Origin: Sulfitobacter sp. DSM 110093 | GTDB lineage: Bacteria > Pseudomonadota > Alphaproteobacteria > Rhodobacterales > Rhodobacteraceae | Direction: 5' to 3' | Assembly (NCBI RefSeq): GCF_022788715.1 | Contig: NZ_CP085167.1 | Coordinates: 617,001 to 681,000 of the forward strand | Length of the DNA: 64,000 nt | Shown here: positions 16,212 through 24,812 of the stretch, piece after piece | Layout: every line of letters starts with the position of its first letter | Position numbering within the stretch: position 1 is the stretch's first letter | Position numbers and translations under genes: made by a program | Notes under the pieces: model-generated | The model's database searches: none | Seen by the model: the letters and a program-made list of their open reading frames with translations, nothing else | What the model was told of the DNA's origin: nothing

Positions 16212-17135
16212 ATGAATATACGAAATGCCTTTGGCTTGTTCTGCCAGACTATCATTTTCGCCTTGATGGGGGCGGTCGCGACCGCCGAGGTGAGGTTTGA
16301 AAGCGCGGTTGGCAGTGATACATTCGGGCGGCCTGTCAGCTATGCGCTTTATCTGCCCCCCGGATACGACACTGATAACCGTAGCTATCCGGTGCTTTAT
16401 CTTTTGCACGGCGGTGGCAGCGGCCAACCAAGCGATTGGTTCACGCTGGCGGGATTGGATCAACTGCTGGATCAGTTGATTTCAGACGGAACCATTCGCC
16501 CCTTCATCGCCGTGGCCCCTGACGGGCGCCGGGACAAAGCGAACAAGATTGCCACCTATTTCCTTGATGACCACGATGGCGCGCTGCGCTGGGAAACGAT
16601 GTTCTTCGAGGATTTCATCCCGGCGATAGAGACACGACACCGCGCTATCGGAAATGGAGAGGCCCGCGCGGTTCTCGGTATTTCCATGGGGGCCGTGGCG
16701 GCAACGCTGTATAACCTCAAAGAACCTACTGAATTCGCAGGTAGCGCGGCTTTGAGCATCGCATTCCGCACCGAGAGTCAGGTGCTCGCCCTTTCGCCCG
16801 AGGCTTACGAGAGCCGCTACGCAGGGCTTTTGGGGCCGGATTTAGAAGGCGAAGAGCGTTTCAATTCACATTGGCAGGCCATATCACCATCGACTGTCGT
16901 GTCGGCAGCGGACAAAAGTAACTTTGCCCGTATTCCACGCCTCTATTTCGATATGGGCGCTGATGATCCCTTTTTTCAGGGCGCGGCTGAGCTTCATATC
17001 ACGTTGCGAGATGCTGGGATAAAGCACAGATTTCTCGTGTCCGAAGGCAATCACGATTGGAACTTCTGGCGGCGATCTTTGGCGGAGGCGATCTTGCATA
17101 TCGACGCTGTCTTTACGCGTGGATATGGGGAGTAG
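16212..17135 (+). CDS. Secreted esterase of the esterase D / CE1-like alpha/beta-hydrolase family
   Basis: 307 aa with an N-terminal signal peptide (cleavage about residue 25, VATAEV). Oxyanion-hole HGGG at 66-69, nucleophile Ser158 in GISMG, candidate acid Asp251/252 (DMGADDPFF) and His281 (EGNHDWNFW) form a complete triad. The family cleaves acyl esters, including acetyl or feruloyl groups on polysaccharides. Inside an island that also encodes a glycan acyltransferase, it could remove acyl groups from the same glycan (inference). Divergent from the outer-membrane protein; ends the island cargo. Confidence 0.85.
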   Translation: MNIRNAFGLFCQTIIFALMGAVATAEVRFESAVGSDTFGRPVSYALYLPPGYDTDNRSYPVLYLLHGGGSGQPSDWFTLAGLDQLLDQLISDGTIRPFIAVAPDGRRDKANKIATYFLDDHDGALRWETMFFEDFIPAIETRHRAIGNGEARAVLGISMGAVAATLYNLKEPTEFAGSAALSIAFRTESQVLALSPEAYESRYAGLLGPDLEGEERFNSHWQAISPSTVVSAADKSNFARIPRLYFDMGADDPFFQGAAELHITLRDAGIKHRFLVSEGNHDWNFWRRSLAEAILHIDAVFTRGYGE

Positions 17136-17949
17136 CCTGCGTTCCGAACTGAAGTTTTTCTAAGGGGTCAATTTGACTAGGGTTCGGATTCCTAGTTCGA
17201 AGAAAGAGGCGTGCTTCATTAACTAAAAGGTGAGTTCGCACAGCCGAAGACGCCCAACTATGGCAAAGGTCAACTCTGTGGCTGCAATTGCAGCAGTGTT
17301 GGGTGACAGCCAAGTGCAGTTTTGGGCCGTTCGCAACAGTCTGCATGAAGGACCGCTAGGGTTGATCTTGCCTTTTGTGGGAAGAGGGCGAGAAATTAGC
17401 GTTCAATCCGGGCCTCACTCAACCCTCTGAAACAGTGCCCAAATCGAGAACCCGCAACCAACACAATCTACTAACATGCTCCATGGGATGCTTTCATGCT
17501 CCAAGTTGGGCGATATGAACTCTACGACCTGCATGACAATTTTATTGACGTGAATATATAATTTTATACTCCAACTAGTCGCAAAAATTCCTTCGAGGAT
17601 TAAGAATCCTCCTCGGTTCGCCACTACCCAGAATTTAATATACGTAGGAGTTTAGCACCTTGTCATGCTGTGTTTTTGTAGCTTTGGGTGAAAGCTCGTT
17701 GTCATGATTTTACGCGAGCAATGAATGACCTTGAGTGTGTCAAGCAAAGCAGCGCGGCGATAGTGGATATCGACCTGGGCCAACTTACGGCGCGGCTGGT
17801 AATATGGCGCAATCTAAAAGAACGAGTCACTGCCTGTAGATCTGTTCATCAGCGCAGCCCCGCAAAAGATCCTTCCGCGGCGTCGGAAATTCCCGCCATT
17901 ATCGGTGATTCTGTAAACGGATTGAGATACAGCGCGGCAAATAAAGAGG
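17136..17949. other. Non-coding right end of the island and junction
   Basis: About 810 bp without a recognisable gene. Short ORFs exist (for example one at 17688-18011 plus) but have no recognised motif, no convincing ribosome site and composition like random sequence. The stretch 17500-17660 is AT-rich. It contains the right tRNA-derived repeat at 17604-17625, preceded by GAGGATT (17595-17601), which is complementary to AATCCTC inside the repeat. Confidence 0.6.
17604..17625 (+). repeat. attR-like direct repeat of the tRNA-Arg 3' end
   Basis: Copy of 2484-2505 with 21 of 22 identical bases, starting GAATCCTCCTCGG and ending CGCCACT, in the same orientation. There is no cloverleaf upstream of it, so it is a fragment and not a second tRNA. 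Confidence 0.8.
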
Positions 17950-17980
17950 GCCAAAGCAGAGAAAATGCTGGCGCTTTGGC
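17950..17980 (-). terminator. Possible terminator after the muramidase gene
   Basis: GCCAAAGC (17950-17957) and GCTTTGGC (17973-17980) form a perfect 8-bp stem with a 15-nt loop, 28 bp past the muramidase stop on the minus strand, followed by a CCTCTTTATTT tract. Confidence 0.45.
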
Positions 17981-18007
17981 TTGGAGGGAGAGAGAGGTGC
18001 CGCGCGG

Positions 18008-18742
18008 TTAGGAGGTGCCGCGCAGGCTGCTGTCAAAGATGCTTTTCATATGGCTGTCGAACTCATTCCAAGTGATGACGGCCCGGTTGCCCGCATGGCC
18101 GTGATAATATGAGCGGCCCGTCGATGTCGGTAACCCAGCCCAAATGCGGGCGAGATTCTCCATAAAACGATGGCGGCTGATCTTTCCTTGCATGAAGGGG
18201 GTGAACCCCGCATCTTCAAGCAGGAAATCAGCAAGCAGGTCCTGAACCTGCGGCGTAAAGACATCATTCCTATTCAGTCCTGCTTCGGCGACCAGAGTTT
18301 TCAATGTGTTGGGAATGAATTGATAGCGCCCGATCGCATGCTGCTGACCAGGCGTGGCGGCGATCCAGCGATAAATTTCACCAATGGTCATACCGGTGGG
18401 GCGTTTCGGCGGCTTGATCCGCGCGCCATGTTGAACCGCATCATAGCCTTTGCCACCGGCCTCTGCCGTGGCGATCACATGGCGCACGGCCGCTGATGGC
18501 CCACCGCTGGTGGGGATCGTAAGCCTGCGCGCCGAAGGTTTTGACGGTGTCGCTATCATGCTGCGATTCAAATGAATGCGACTTTCCGAGGAGGAGGGCG
18601 AGAGCGCAAAGTTCAACCCGGTCACGGCAATCTTTCTACTATCGAAGCGGGCGAGTTCATTCGCACTGGCCGCGCCGGAAAGGGCTGCGGCGATTAGACA
18701 AAAGGCAGAGCTGGCGGCGAGCTTTTTCATCGGGTTTCCCAT
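18008..18742 (-). CDS. Secreted muramidase / lysozyme-like peptidoglycan hydrolase
   Basis: 244 aa (or 240 from the second ATG at 18730, which gives a classic MKKLAASSAF signal peptide). After the signal and an unstructured spacer, the domain has VIATAEAGGKGYDAV with the probable catalytic Glu, then HAIGRYQFIPNTLKTL, DLLADFLLEDAG and IWAGLPTSTGRSYYHG, a pattern like GH24/GH104-type lysozymes. The signal peptide and absence of holin or phage genes argue for a housekeeping or surface-assembly role. The CTATCC element shared with the surface genes lies 76 bp upstream. Confidence 0.75.
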   Translation of the reverse strand: MGNPMKKLAASSAFCLIAAALSGAASANELARFDSRKIAVTGLNFALSPSSSESRIHLNRSMIATPSKPSARRLTIPTSGGPSAAVRHVIATAEAGGKGYDAVQHGARIKPPKRPTGMTIGEIYRWIAATPGQQHAIGRYQFIPNTLKTLVAEAGLNRNDVFTPQVQDLLADFLLEDAGFTPFMQGKISRHRFMENLARIWAGLPTSTGRSYYHGHAGNRAVITWNEFDSHMKSIFDSSLRGTS

Positions 18743-18817
18743 CTGAGCTTCGTGTTGCGTTGACCCAGATGATGCCCGCTGAAAATCGATATTTCATTAA
18801 TGCGGGCAGGTAGTTAG

Positions 18818-18833
18818 CTTCTCAAAAGGATAG
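18818..18833 (-). promoter_or_regulatory. CTATCC element, copy E (upstream of muramidase)
   Basis: Minus strand reads CTATCC-TTTT-GAGAAG. The left half matches the other four copies exactly; the right half is the weakest match to GGATAG. It ends 76 bp before the muramidase start. Confidence 0.5.
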
Positions 18834-18896
18834 CTGGACTGGTGCATAGGGTAGTTAGGTAAGCTTTGGGGCGAAATGGCGCGTGTGAAACGAGTC

Positions 18897-18930
18897 GAGC
18901 CACGTTCCAGATGCGCTTGGAACGTGGCTC
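18897..18930 (-). terminator. Strong hairpin terminator after the DUF11 operon
   Basis: Perfect 13-bp stem (GAGCCACGTTCCA / TGGAACGTGGCTC) with an 8-nt loop, 23 bp past the stop of the 1913-aa gene. No long T run follows on the minus strand, but position and stability fit termination or 3' end protection. Confidence 0.65.
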
Positions 18931-18953
18931 TCCCTCGTGGCTGAGTCTCCCGA

Positions 18954-21900
18954 TCAGCTTCCGAGGAACTGGTCGAACTGGGTCCAGAGCGAGTTGTCCA
19001 ACAATAGGTTGAACCGGAAATAGAACCCTTCGTCATAGAGGCTGCTTTGGCCGGCGACCCGTCCGCGTGCTTTGTTGTAGCCGAGCGCCAGCAAGACACC
19101 TTCGCGCGGGGTGAAGCCGAACTCGGCACCGATCCCGTTGGAGGAGTTGCCCTCACTGTCCCATAGATGCGTGGCGTTAAGCCCAAGCTGAAAGCGGTCA
19201 TTGCCAAACTCGTAGTTCAGACCGCCTTGGACCAGTTGGGTGGTGGCATTGGGCGACGCGCCCGCCGCGGTGCCAACCTTCTGGTACTGGCCAGCGTATT
19301 TGCCGTTGATCCGCAGGTCCGCATCCAGTTCATAGTTGGCATCGATCGACCACAAATGTGTCTCGGTGCTGCTGTGCTTTTCCTCAAGCCGGTGTTCGTA
19401 CCACGCCAGCACATCGAGGCGGGCGTTGTCCTTGGGCCGATAGGCCGCCCCGATACGGGTGCGCATCTGGCGGGAATTCTCGCCATTGCGCCGATCAAGT
19501 GCCGCGCGGCTTCGCGCCAGAACTGTCAGGTCAGGGGTGACGTTGCCCGCAATGCCGATGCTGGCGTAATGCGTTTTGCCCACATCCTCCCAAGTGGTTT
19601 CCAACTCGGCATCGCCAACCCAATCGCCATCAGCCGACTCCCAGCTGGTGCCGATCGCAAAGGATGTCAGTTCGCCTTCTTCGGTGTCGAGGTTGCGCGC
19701 ATGTTCCAGATCGGCGCGCAGGTTGGTGCTTTGATTGAGGTCCCAATCAACCGACAGCCCCTGCACCATGTTGGTATCGCTGGTACCGCTGGCTTTGGTC
19801 ATCTCGGTCCGTCCGGTCACCCATTCGTTTAGCGTGTAGGTGAAGCCGTAAGCCGCCCGGGTGACCAACTCATCGCTGCCGAACTGAAGCTCGATCTCGT
19901 TATAGACGCGCCAGCCGTTCTTGGGTTCGTCGTAAAGACCCAAGATCAGCTCAGTTGGGGTGTCCCCATTGAGCGGTGCGCGCAGCTTGGCTTCGATCAC
20001 GGTGCCGGGGCGGGCCGCTGGGGTCCAATGGGCGCCGAGGATCAAGGCCGTATCACTTTCATTGGTGCCATCGTTGCGGTCATAGCGGTATTCAAGGCCG
20101 ATCCCGCCGCGCAGGGTCTTGCTCAGGCGGCGCGAATAGATCGCATCAACGGTCAGTTGTTCGCGGTTGTTGATCCGATCACGGGTATATTCCGCACCAA
20201 AAGCAATGTCGCTGCGTTGGTCGATCTCTGCACCATAGCTTAGACGAACCTGGCTGGTGCCTGCGCGTGCTAGCCCCCCCTGCGCATAAAAGTCGCGCCC
20301 GGTGTGGATTGCCTCGAAAGCAAAGTGGCGAGTCTCGGTCTTGAGTTCATAAGATAGGCGCGCAGCGGTGTCTTTTTCGCCCATGGCATTTTCTGAGCGG
20401 GCCACTTCGGCCTCCCAAACGCCGCCCTGACGGTCTTCGTGTTGCAGGTAGGCAGAGTGCATCCGCTGGCGGGCTGTGTTGCCAAGCGGTGCATCTGCAT
20501 GAACCGCGCGGGCACCGATTGAGGTTCGCTCGGACAGGGCGTAGTTCACCTCGCCGCCATAGAGCCAGTATGCCTCGGCGCCTTCGGCCTCAACCTCATA
20601 GGTCACACGGATCGACACGGGGTTACCATCAAGGTCGAACTGGCGCACGGGGCTGTCGAAGGTGATCGTGTTGCGGAAGAAATCGAGCAGGTAGTCGGTG
20701 CCGCGCAGCAGTGGCGTGGCCGACAGGATATCGCCGCCATCTTCGTCCCGCACCAGGATTTCCACGCGCTCAGAGCCTTGCACATAGCCCCCGAGATCAA
20801 GGTCATAGGGGCCAGAGACGCCACGACCACGGATTTCCTGTACTTGCTGCTCTTGTGATGTCCGGGCTGCGAACACGGTAACCGAGACGCGGTCGTTCTC
20901 CCAGTGCCCCTTGGCCCCGGTGGCGACACGTTGCAGACCGCCGAGTTTCAGTGCGCTGGCTTCCGGCTCAATGGCGATGTCGCCGTAAAGCACATAGGAG
21001 CGGCCTTTTTCCACCTTCACAAAGAGGTTGGAGGAGGACTGCGCATCGGCACCGCGTTCGGAATTGTCGCCGTAGACGGGATAGTATTCTTCGCCCCGGA
21101 TGTCGCGGAACAGGCGGTCTTCGGTGTCACGATCCGAGCTGTAGCGCAGGGTGAGCAGGGCATCGCCCCGGATCACACCCTTGAGGTAAAGCTCACCTCG
21201 CACACCGGTGGTGGTGTCTTCGAAAGAGCTGAAGCGATCCTGTTCAAGCACATTGCCTGCATCACCGCTCAGCGATACCGCGCCTTCGATCACGCCGATC
21301 AGCACGCGTTCGTTCAGGTCGGGGGTGAAGGTCAGCGTCGCCTCAGCCTCCCCAAAAGAAGAGCGCACGGTGATCAAGTCGGGGCCAGAGGCCTGCGGCG
21401 GGATCAGGTTAAAGGTGGCTTCGCCATTGTCGAGGTAGGCTTGCACGCCGGGCGTACTGCTGCGGATATCGGTCACATCCCACAGCGAACGGCGGGCCGA
21501 AAGGGTCACCGTGCCAGAGGCTGGCACTGGGCGGCCACCGGCATCAAGAACGCGGACGACCACGGGCACCACAGAGGCCGGGTTGGCCGCTGCCGTGTCG
21601 GGCAACAAAATCTCGATCCGGGCTGGCTTGCCGGGGGCGGTGAGGCGCAGTTCCTTGCGGACACGCTCGATGCCAAATCCGTCACGGCCCACCAGTGTCA
21701 GAACGTTTTCGCCCGATCCCAGTTTGACTGCGACATATTCCAGTGCCTGAACGTTGTTTTTTTCCCAATTTGTGCGTTCGCCCACGCGATCTTGGCCGAG
21801 TTCGCGGCCATTGACCAACAGCGCAAGCGTCAGGTCTGCTTTGCCTTTAACCCGAATGTTCTGGGTGGCGCGGGATACGCTGGTGTGTTCTGCAAAGTCG

Positions 21901-24695
21901 ACAAAGCCGGGGGCGCTATCAAGGTTGCGGATCATGCTATCGAGTGACTGGCGCTGGGCCGACGCGCGGGCGGACTGGGCCACAGAGGCGGCATTCGCGC
22001 CGGCCTCTTCGCTCTGGGCGGCGATCATGCCGGGAGTCAGCTGTGTCGTGGTCGCGATACCCGCTTCGCTGCGCACGGAACGGGTGCTGCTGCGTTGGCC
22101 ATCAATCGGCAGGTCGATCGCATTCATGCCGGGGGACTGACGTTTCCCATCAAAGTGGTCGCGACGTTTGCTGACCTCATCAAGCGCTTCGGGGGTACAT
22201 TGGGCCACCGCAAAGTTCTCGGTCCGCAGTTCGCCTTTCTTCAGCGGCACCAGTCGAGAGCCACCGCGCCGCAGATCGTTGGTGCGGGTCACCTGCACTT
22301 CGGTTCCGGCGGGGAGGGTCTCTGGCTGCACGAGGAAGGCGTGTGTCACCGGGCGCATGCCATTCAGCGAATAGGCACCATCAATGTCGGTCACAACAAA
22401 GAGGCCTTCTTGGGTCACGATGCGCACGCCGGGAATGCCGGGTTCATCCGATGCACGGTCGCGCAGGCCGTTGCCGTTGCAATCCATGAACACAGCGCCG
22501 AGCACTGTGCCCTGCCGGGCAAAGACGCCGCCCGAGTTGTCGAGGCGTACCATGGCGCGGGAAGTCTGCGACTGGCGCAGTGTTCCGGTCCCCGCTTGGC
22601 GGCCCGACAGGATTGCGGCGTTTTCGTTGCGGCCTTCACGGGCGGCGGCAGAGAAGAGCATCACATAGGACAGTTCATGGCGAGACAGCGGTTCAAGCAT
22701 GCCAACATCAAAGCGCAGATCGCCATTGCCAATTTGCTGCGGATCGTCCAGCGGTGCGCCGTTCAGCGTAACCGAGCCGGGAACGATGCTTACACCATAG
22801 GCAGGGCGGTCAAGGATTTCGCCAGCGATCAAGGCTTGGTGCATGTTGTTGGTAAAGCTGAGTGTATAGGTAACGAATTCGCCATGCCCAACGCTGTCGA
22901 GATTTGTCGTCTTATCCAGCGCTAGCGGTGTGCCGTAATGCGGATCGACCGGAATGTCAGAGACAAAAAGTGCCCCGCCCGCATGGCTGAACTCTTCGCC
23001 ATAGCCTGCATCGATCACATTGCGGCCCATACCGACAAAGTCCGTTCGCGCCGATGGGAAAATCCACGCTGGCGCATCCATCACGGCATAGCGGTATTCG
23101 CCCTCAGGAATGTCGAAAAAGGTGAAAAAGCCGCGCTGGTCTGTTTGGGTGCGCGCCACTTCCGCGCCAGAGCGCGCATCGACAATAGCGATGACCACAT
23201 CGTCGATCGGAGCGTTGGTGACTGAGTTGAACAAAAAGTTGCCGGGGTTGATCAACAGATCGTCTTCAAGCACCTCGTTGTCGCAAAGCGCCGTGGCGAT
23301 AAAAGTATCGCCAAAGTCTGTCGCCATGACTTGGTCACCAGCCACGGCTGGGGACATCTGCGCCATAGGCAGAGCGGGGGTGAGGAATACGCCAGTGTTC
23401 GCTCCGGTCTCGGTCGCGATGAGCGTCTCGACATCATTGGTCAGTACGCTGCGGACGGTTACCGGAGTACTGTCGATTTCGGTGGTGCCGTTGCACATGC
23501 CAGCAGTGACGCGCAGGCGCGTATCGCTACCCGGTGTGCCGTAGGGTTGGTCTGCACCGGTTTCGGGGTGTTCGAATACAAGCGTTCCGGGGGTATCCGT
23601 CTCGCGCTCATAGACCACGGTGTTCGAGTCTAACAACAAGGTATTTTCTTGGTTGTTGTAAAAGGCAGAAGCGGTGTTGTGCACTTCGACCGCGCCCAAA
23701 GCCATTGGCACGCGCACCGAAAAGCTGGGGGCAGAGGCGTGGCCGACAGCAAAGTCGCCCTCGTGGAAAAAGGCCACTGCATCAACGTCGTTGGCAAGAC
23801 CCGCAGGAACGGCGCTGCGGTAGGTATGGACAGGCGCGCCCCGCATATGGACCAGCGCCGTCATGCCGCCTGCGTTTTGTATTGCATCGAAGGTCGTGTT
23901 CAGCGGGATCGCATCGCGCAGCAAAACCCCCGTCTGGGGTGCGCCATCAATCAGGATGGGCTGGCCGTTGATCTCAGGGTAGCCAAAAGCGTCGCGCTCA
24001 GAGTCGTTGCGCATGCGCAGGGTGTAGGTGATGATCGCGCCTTCTTCGTTTTCGGAGATGACCTGCCCTTTGGCTATCTCAAGCCCGCCTTCTTCGACGC
24101 GCGAGATACCCATCGCCTGACCTGTCAGGCTCTGACCATCGTCGGCAACGCCAACCGCCGTCAATATGCTGGAGAACTGGGTGCTCACCGGGGTTTCGGC
24201 GGAAATGCGGAAGTCATAGATCAGCTGGAGCCGCTCGCCCACGGCCAGCAGTAACGGGGCTGACATGTCTGCTGCTATGTCCTCCCCATCGATCTGGCCG
24301 TTGCCATTAAGATCGGGGTAAAGCGTTTGGTGCGACATCAGCGGGGATTGGTTCTCTTCGTCGATGCTGAGCGATGTGAAAAGGCGCACGTTGCCGCTGT
24401 TGACCACGTCAAAGTGATAGCGGCCAAACGCACCACGGGTCAGCAAAAGGTCAGAGTAGCCTGTCACTTCGAGCCCAGGAACCGGGGCGACTTCGACTTG
24501 TACCGGGTTAGAGAAGACGCGCTCCATGATGCCGAGCGACGTGTTGAAATAGCTTACTTCTGCCACGTTGCGGATAAAGGTTCCGGCGTTTGCCGCGTCA
24601 GCTGCGGTGGATTGGGGCAGAAGGCTGAGACCCAATGCGGAGGCGCTGATCAGGGCCAGAGCCGAGCGGGCTGTAGACATAAGGAAACTGCGCAT
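18954..24695 (-). CDS. Giant DUF11-type surface protein with predicted C-terminal outer-membrane barrel
   Basis: 1913 aa from ATG 24695 (AGGAG 8 bp upstream; the longer frame upstream has no signal peptide). Signal peptide to about residue 35. N-terminal half: DUF11-like repeats (FIRNVAEVSYFNT; FVTYTLSFTNNMHQALIAGE) and an SdrD-B-like module (GAVFMDCNGNGLRDRASDEP). Middle: an Ig-like region (about 1000-1150). The last 700 or so residues alternate short amphipathic strands (LYLKGVIRGDALLTLRYSSD, YEFGNDRFQLGLNATHLW), as in a large beta-barrel. It may be an outer-membrane platform that displays or exports the smaller DUF11 proteins of this operon. Last gene of the operon. Confidence 0.8.
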   Translation of the reverse strand: MRSFLMSTARSALALISASALGLSLLPQSTAADAANAGTFIRNVAEVSYFNTSLGIMERVFSNPVQVEVAPVPGLEVTGYSDLLLTRGAFGRYHFDVVNSGNVRLFTSLSIDEENQSPLMSHQTLYPDLNGNGQIDGEDIAADMSAPLLLAVGERLQLIYDFRISAETPVSTQFSSILTAVGVADDGQSLTGQAMGISRVEEGGLEIAKGQVISENEEGAIITYTLRMRNDSERDAFGYPEINGQPILIDGAPQTGVLLRDAIPLNTTFDAIQNAGGMTALVHMRGAPVHTYRSAVPAGLANDVDAVAFFHEGDFAVGHASAPSFSVRVPMALGAVEVHNTASAFYNNQENTLLLDSNTVVYERETDTPGTLVFEHPETGADQPYGTPGSDTRLRVTAGMCNGTTEIDSTPVTVRSVLTNDVETLIATETGANTGVFLTPALPMAQMSPAVAGDQVMATDFGDTFIATALCDNEVLEDDLLINPGNFLFNSVTNAPIDDVVIAIVDARSGAEVARTQTDQRGFFTFFDIPEGEYRYAVMDAPAWIFPSARTDFVGMGRNVIDAGYGEEFSHAGGALFVSDIPVDPHYGTPLALDKTTNLDSVGHGEFVTYTLSFTNNMHQALIAGEILDRPAYGVSIVPGSVTLNGAPLDDPQQIGNGDLRFDVGMLEPLSRHELSYVMLFSAAAREGRNENAAILSGRQAGTGTLRQSQTSRAMVRLDNSGGVFARQGTVLGAVFMDCNGNGLRDRASDEPGIPGVRIVTQEGLFVVTDIDGAYSLNGMRPVTHAFLVQPETLPAGTEVQVTRTNDLRRGGSRLVPLKKGELRTENFAVAQCTPEALDEVSKRRDHFDGKRQSPGMNAIDLPIDGQRSSTRSVRSEAGIATTTQLTPGMIAAQSEEAGANAASVAQSARASAQRQSLDSMIRNLDSAPGFVDFAEHTSVSRATQNIRVKGKADLTLALLVNGRELGQDRVGERTNWEKNNVQALEYVAVKLGSGENVLTLVGRDGFGIERVRKELRLTAPGKPARIEILLPDTAAANPASVVPVVVRVLDAGGRPVPASGTVTLSARRSLWDVTDIRSSTPGVQAYLDNGEATFNLIPPQASGPDLITVRSSFGEAEATLTFTPDLNERVLIGVIEGAVSLSGDAGNVLEQDRFSSFEDTTTGVRGELYLKGVIRGDALLTLRYSSDRDTEDRLFRDIRGEEYYPVYGDNSERGADAQSSSNLFVKVEKGRSYVLYGDIAIEPEASALKLGGLQRVATGAKGHWENDRVSVTVFAARTSQEQQVQEIRGRGVSGPYDLDLGGYVQGSERVEILVRDEDGGDILSATPLLRGTDYLLDFFRNTITFDSPVRQFDLDGNPVSIRVTYEVEAEGAEAYWLYGGEVNYALSERTSIGARAVHADAPLGNTARQRMHSAYLQHEDRQGGVWEAEVARSENAMGEKDTAARLSYELKTETRHFAFEAIHTGRDFYAQGGLARAGTSQVRLSYGAEIDQRSDIAFGAEYTRDRINNREQLTVDAIYSRRLSKTLRGGIGLEYRYDRNDGTNESDTALILGAHWTPAARPGTVIEAKLRAPLNGDTPTELILGLYDEPKNGWRVYNEIELQFGSDELVTRAAYGFTYTLNEWVTGRTEMTKASGTSDTNMVQGLSVDWDLNQSTNLRADLEHARNLDTEEGELTSFAIGTSWESADGDWVGDAELETTWEDVGKTHYASIGIAGNVTPDLTVLARSRAALDRRNGENSRQMRTRIGAAYRPKDNARLDVLAWYEHRLEEKHSSTETHLWSIDANYELDADLRINGKYAGQYQKVGTAAGASPNATTQLVQGGLNYEFGNDRFQLGLNATHLWDSEGNSSNGIGAEFGFTPREGVLLALGYNKARGRVAGQSSLYDEGFYFRFNLLLDNSLWTQFDQFLGS

Positions 24696-24769
24696 CAGTT
24701 TGCTCCTGTTGCGATCCCTGCGAAGGGCGTGAATAGAATGGGGAGACGAAAACGGGGGAGGAGGTGGCA

Positions 24770-24797
24770 CCCCCGGTGAGCATGGCTCAGCCGGGGG
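24770..24797 (-). promoter_or_regulatory. Intercistronic hairpin between two DUF11 genes
   Basis: CCCCCGGTGAGC (24770-24781), loop ATG, then GCTCA and, after one bulged G, CCGGGGG (to 24797). It starts 15 bp past the 869-aa gene stop and about 75 bp before the giant gene. No T run follows, so partial termination or RNA stabilisation that lowers expression of the giant gene is likely. Confidence 0.55.
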
Positions 24798-24812
24798 CAC
24801 CGAGGAGGTCGA

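Larger units (their letters stand above)
2484..17625. mobile_element. Probable genomic island inserted at tRNA-Arg(ACG)
   Basis: Bounded by a 22-bp direct repeat of the tRNA 3' end. The left end, immediately after the tRNA, carries the start of an integrase-like gene that is broken after about 50 codons, so the island is probably immobile. Cargo: a partner-switching module fused by overlapping genes to a glycan operon, an H-NOX/HnoK nitric-oxide sensor pair, an outer-membrane protein and a secreted esterase. No conjugation or replication genes are seen. The last few hundred bases before the right repeat are visibly AT-richer than the surrounding genes. Boundaries are read directly; mobility is inferred. 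Confidence 0.7.

Noticed and set aside
17604..17625. Second tRNA-Arg gene
   Set aside because: Only the 3' portion matches; no acceptor 5' strand, D arm or anticodon arm precedes it.
17688..18011. 107-codon hypothetical gene
   Set aside because: No recognisable motif, no clear ribosome site, and it overlaps the 3' end region and probable terminator of the muramidase.
18008..18742. Phage lysis gene
   Set aside because: The muramidase has a signal peptide and there are no holin, spanin or structural phage genes nearby.
20904..21947. 347-codon ORF on the plus strand
   Set aside because: Antisense to the giant DUF11 gene; no signal, domain or ribosome site.
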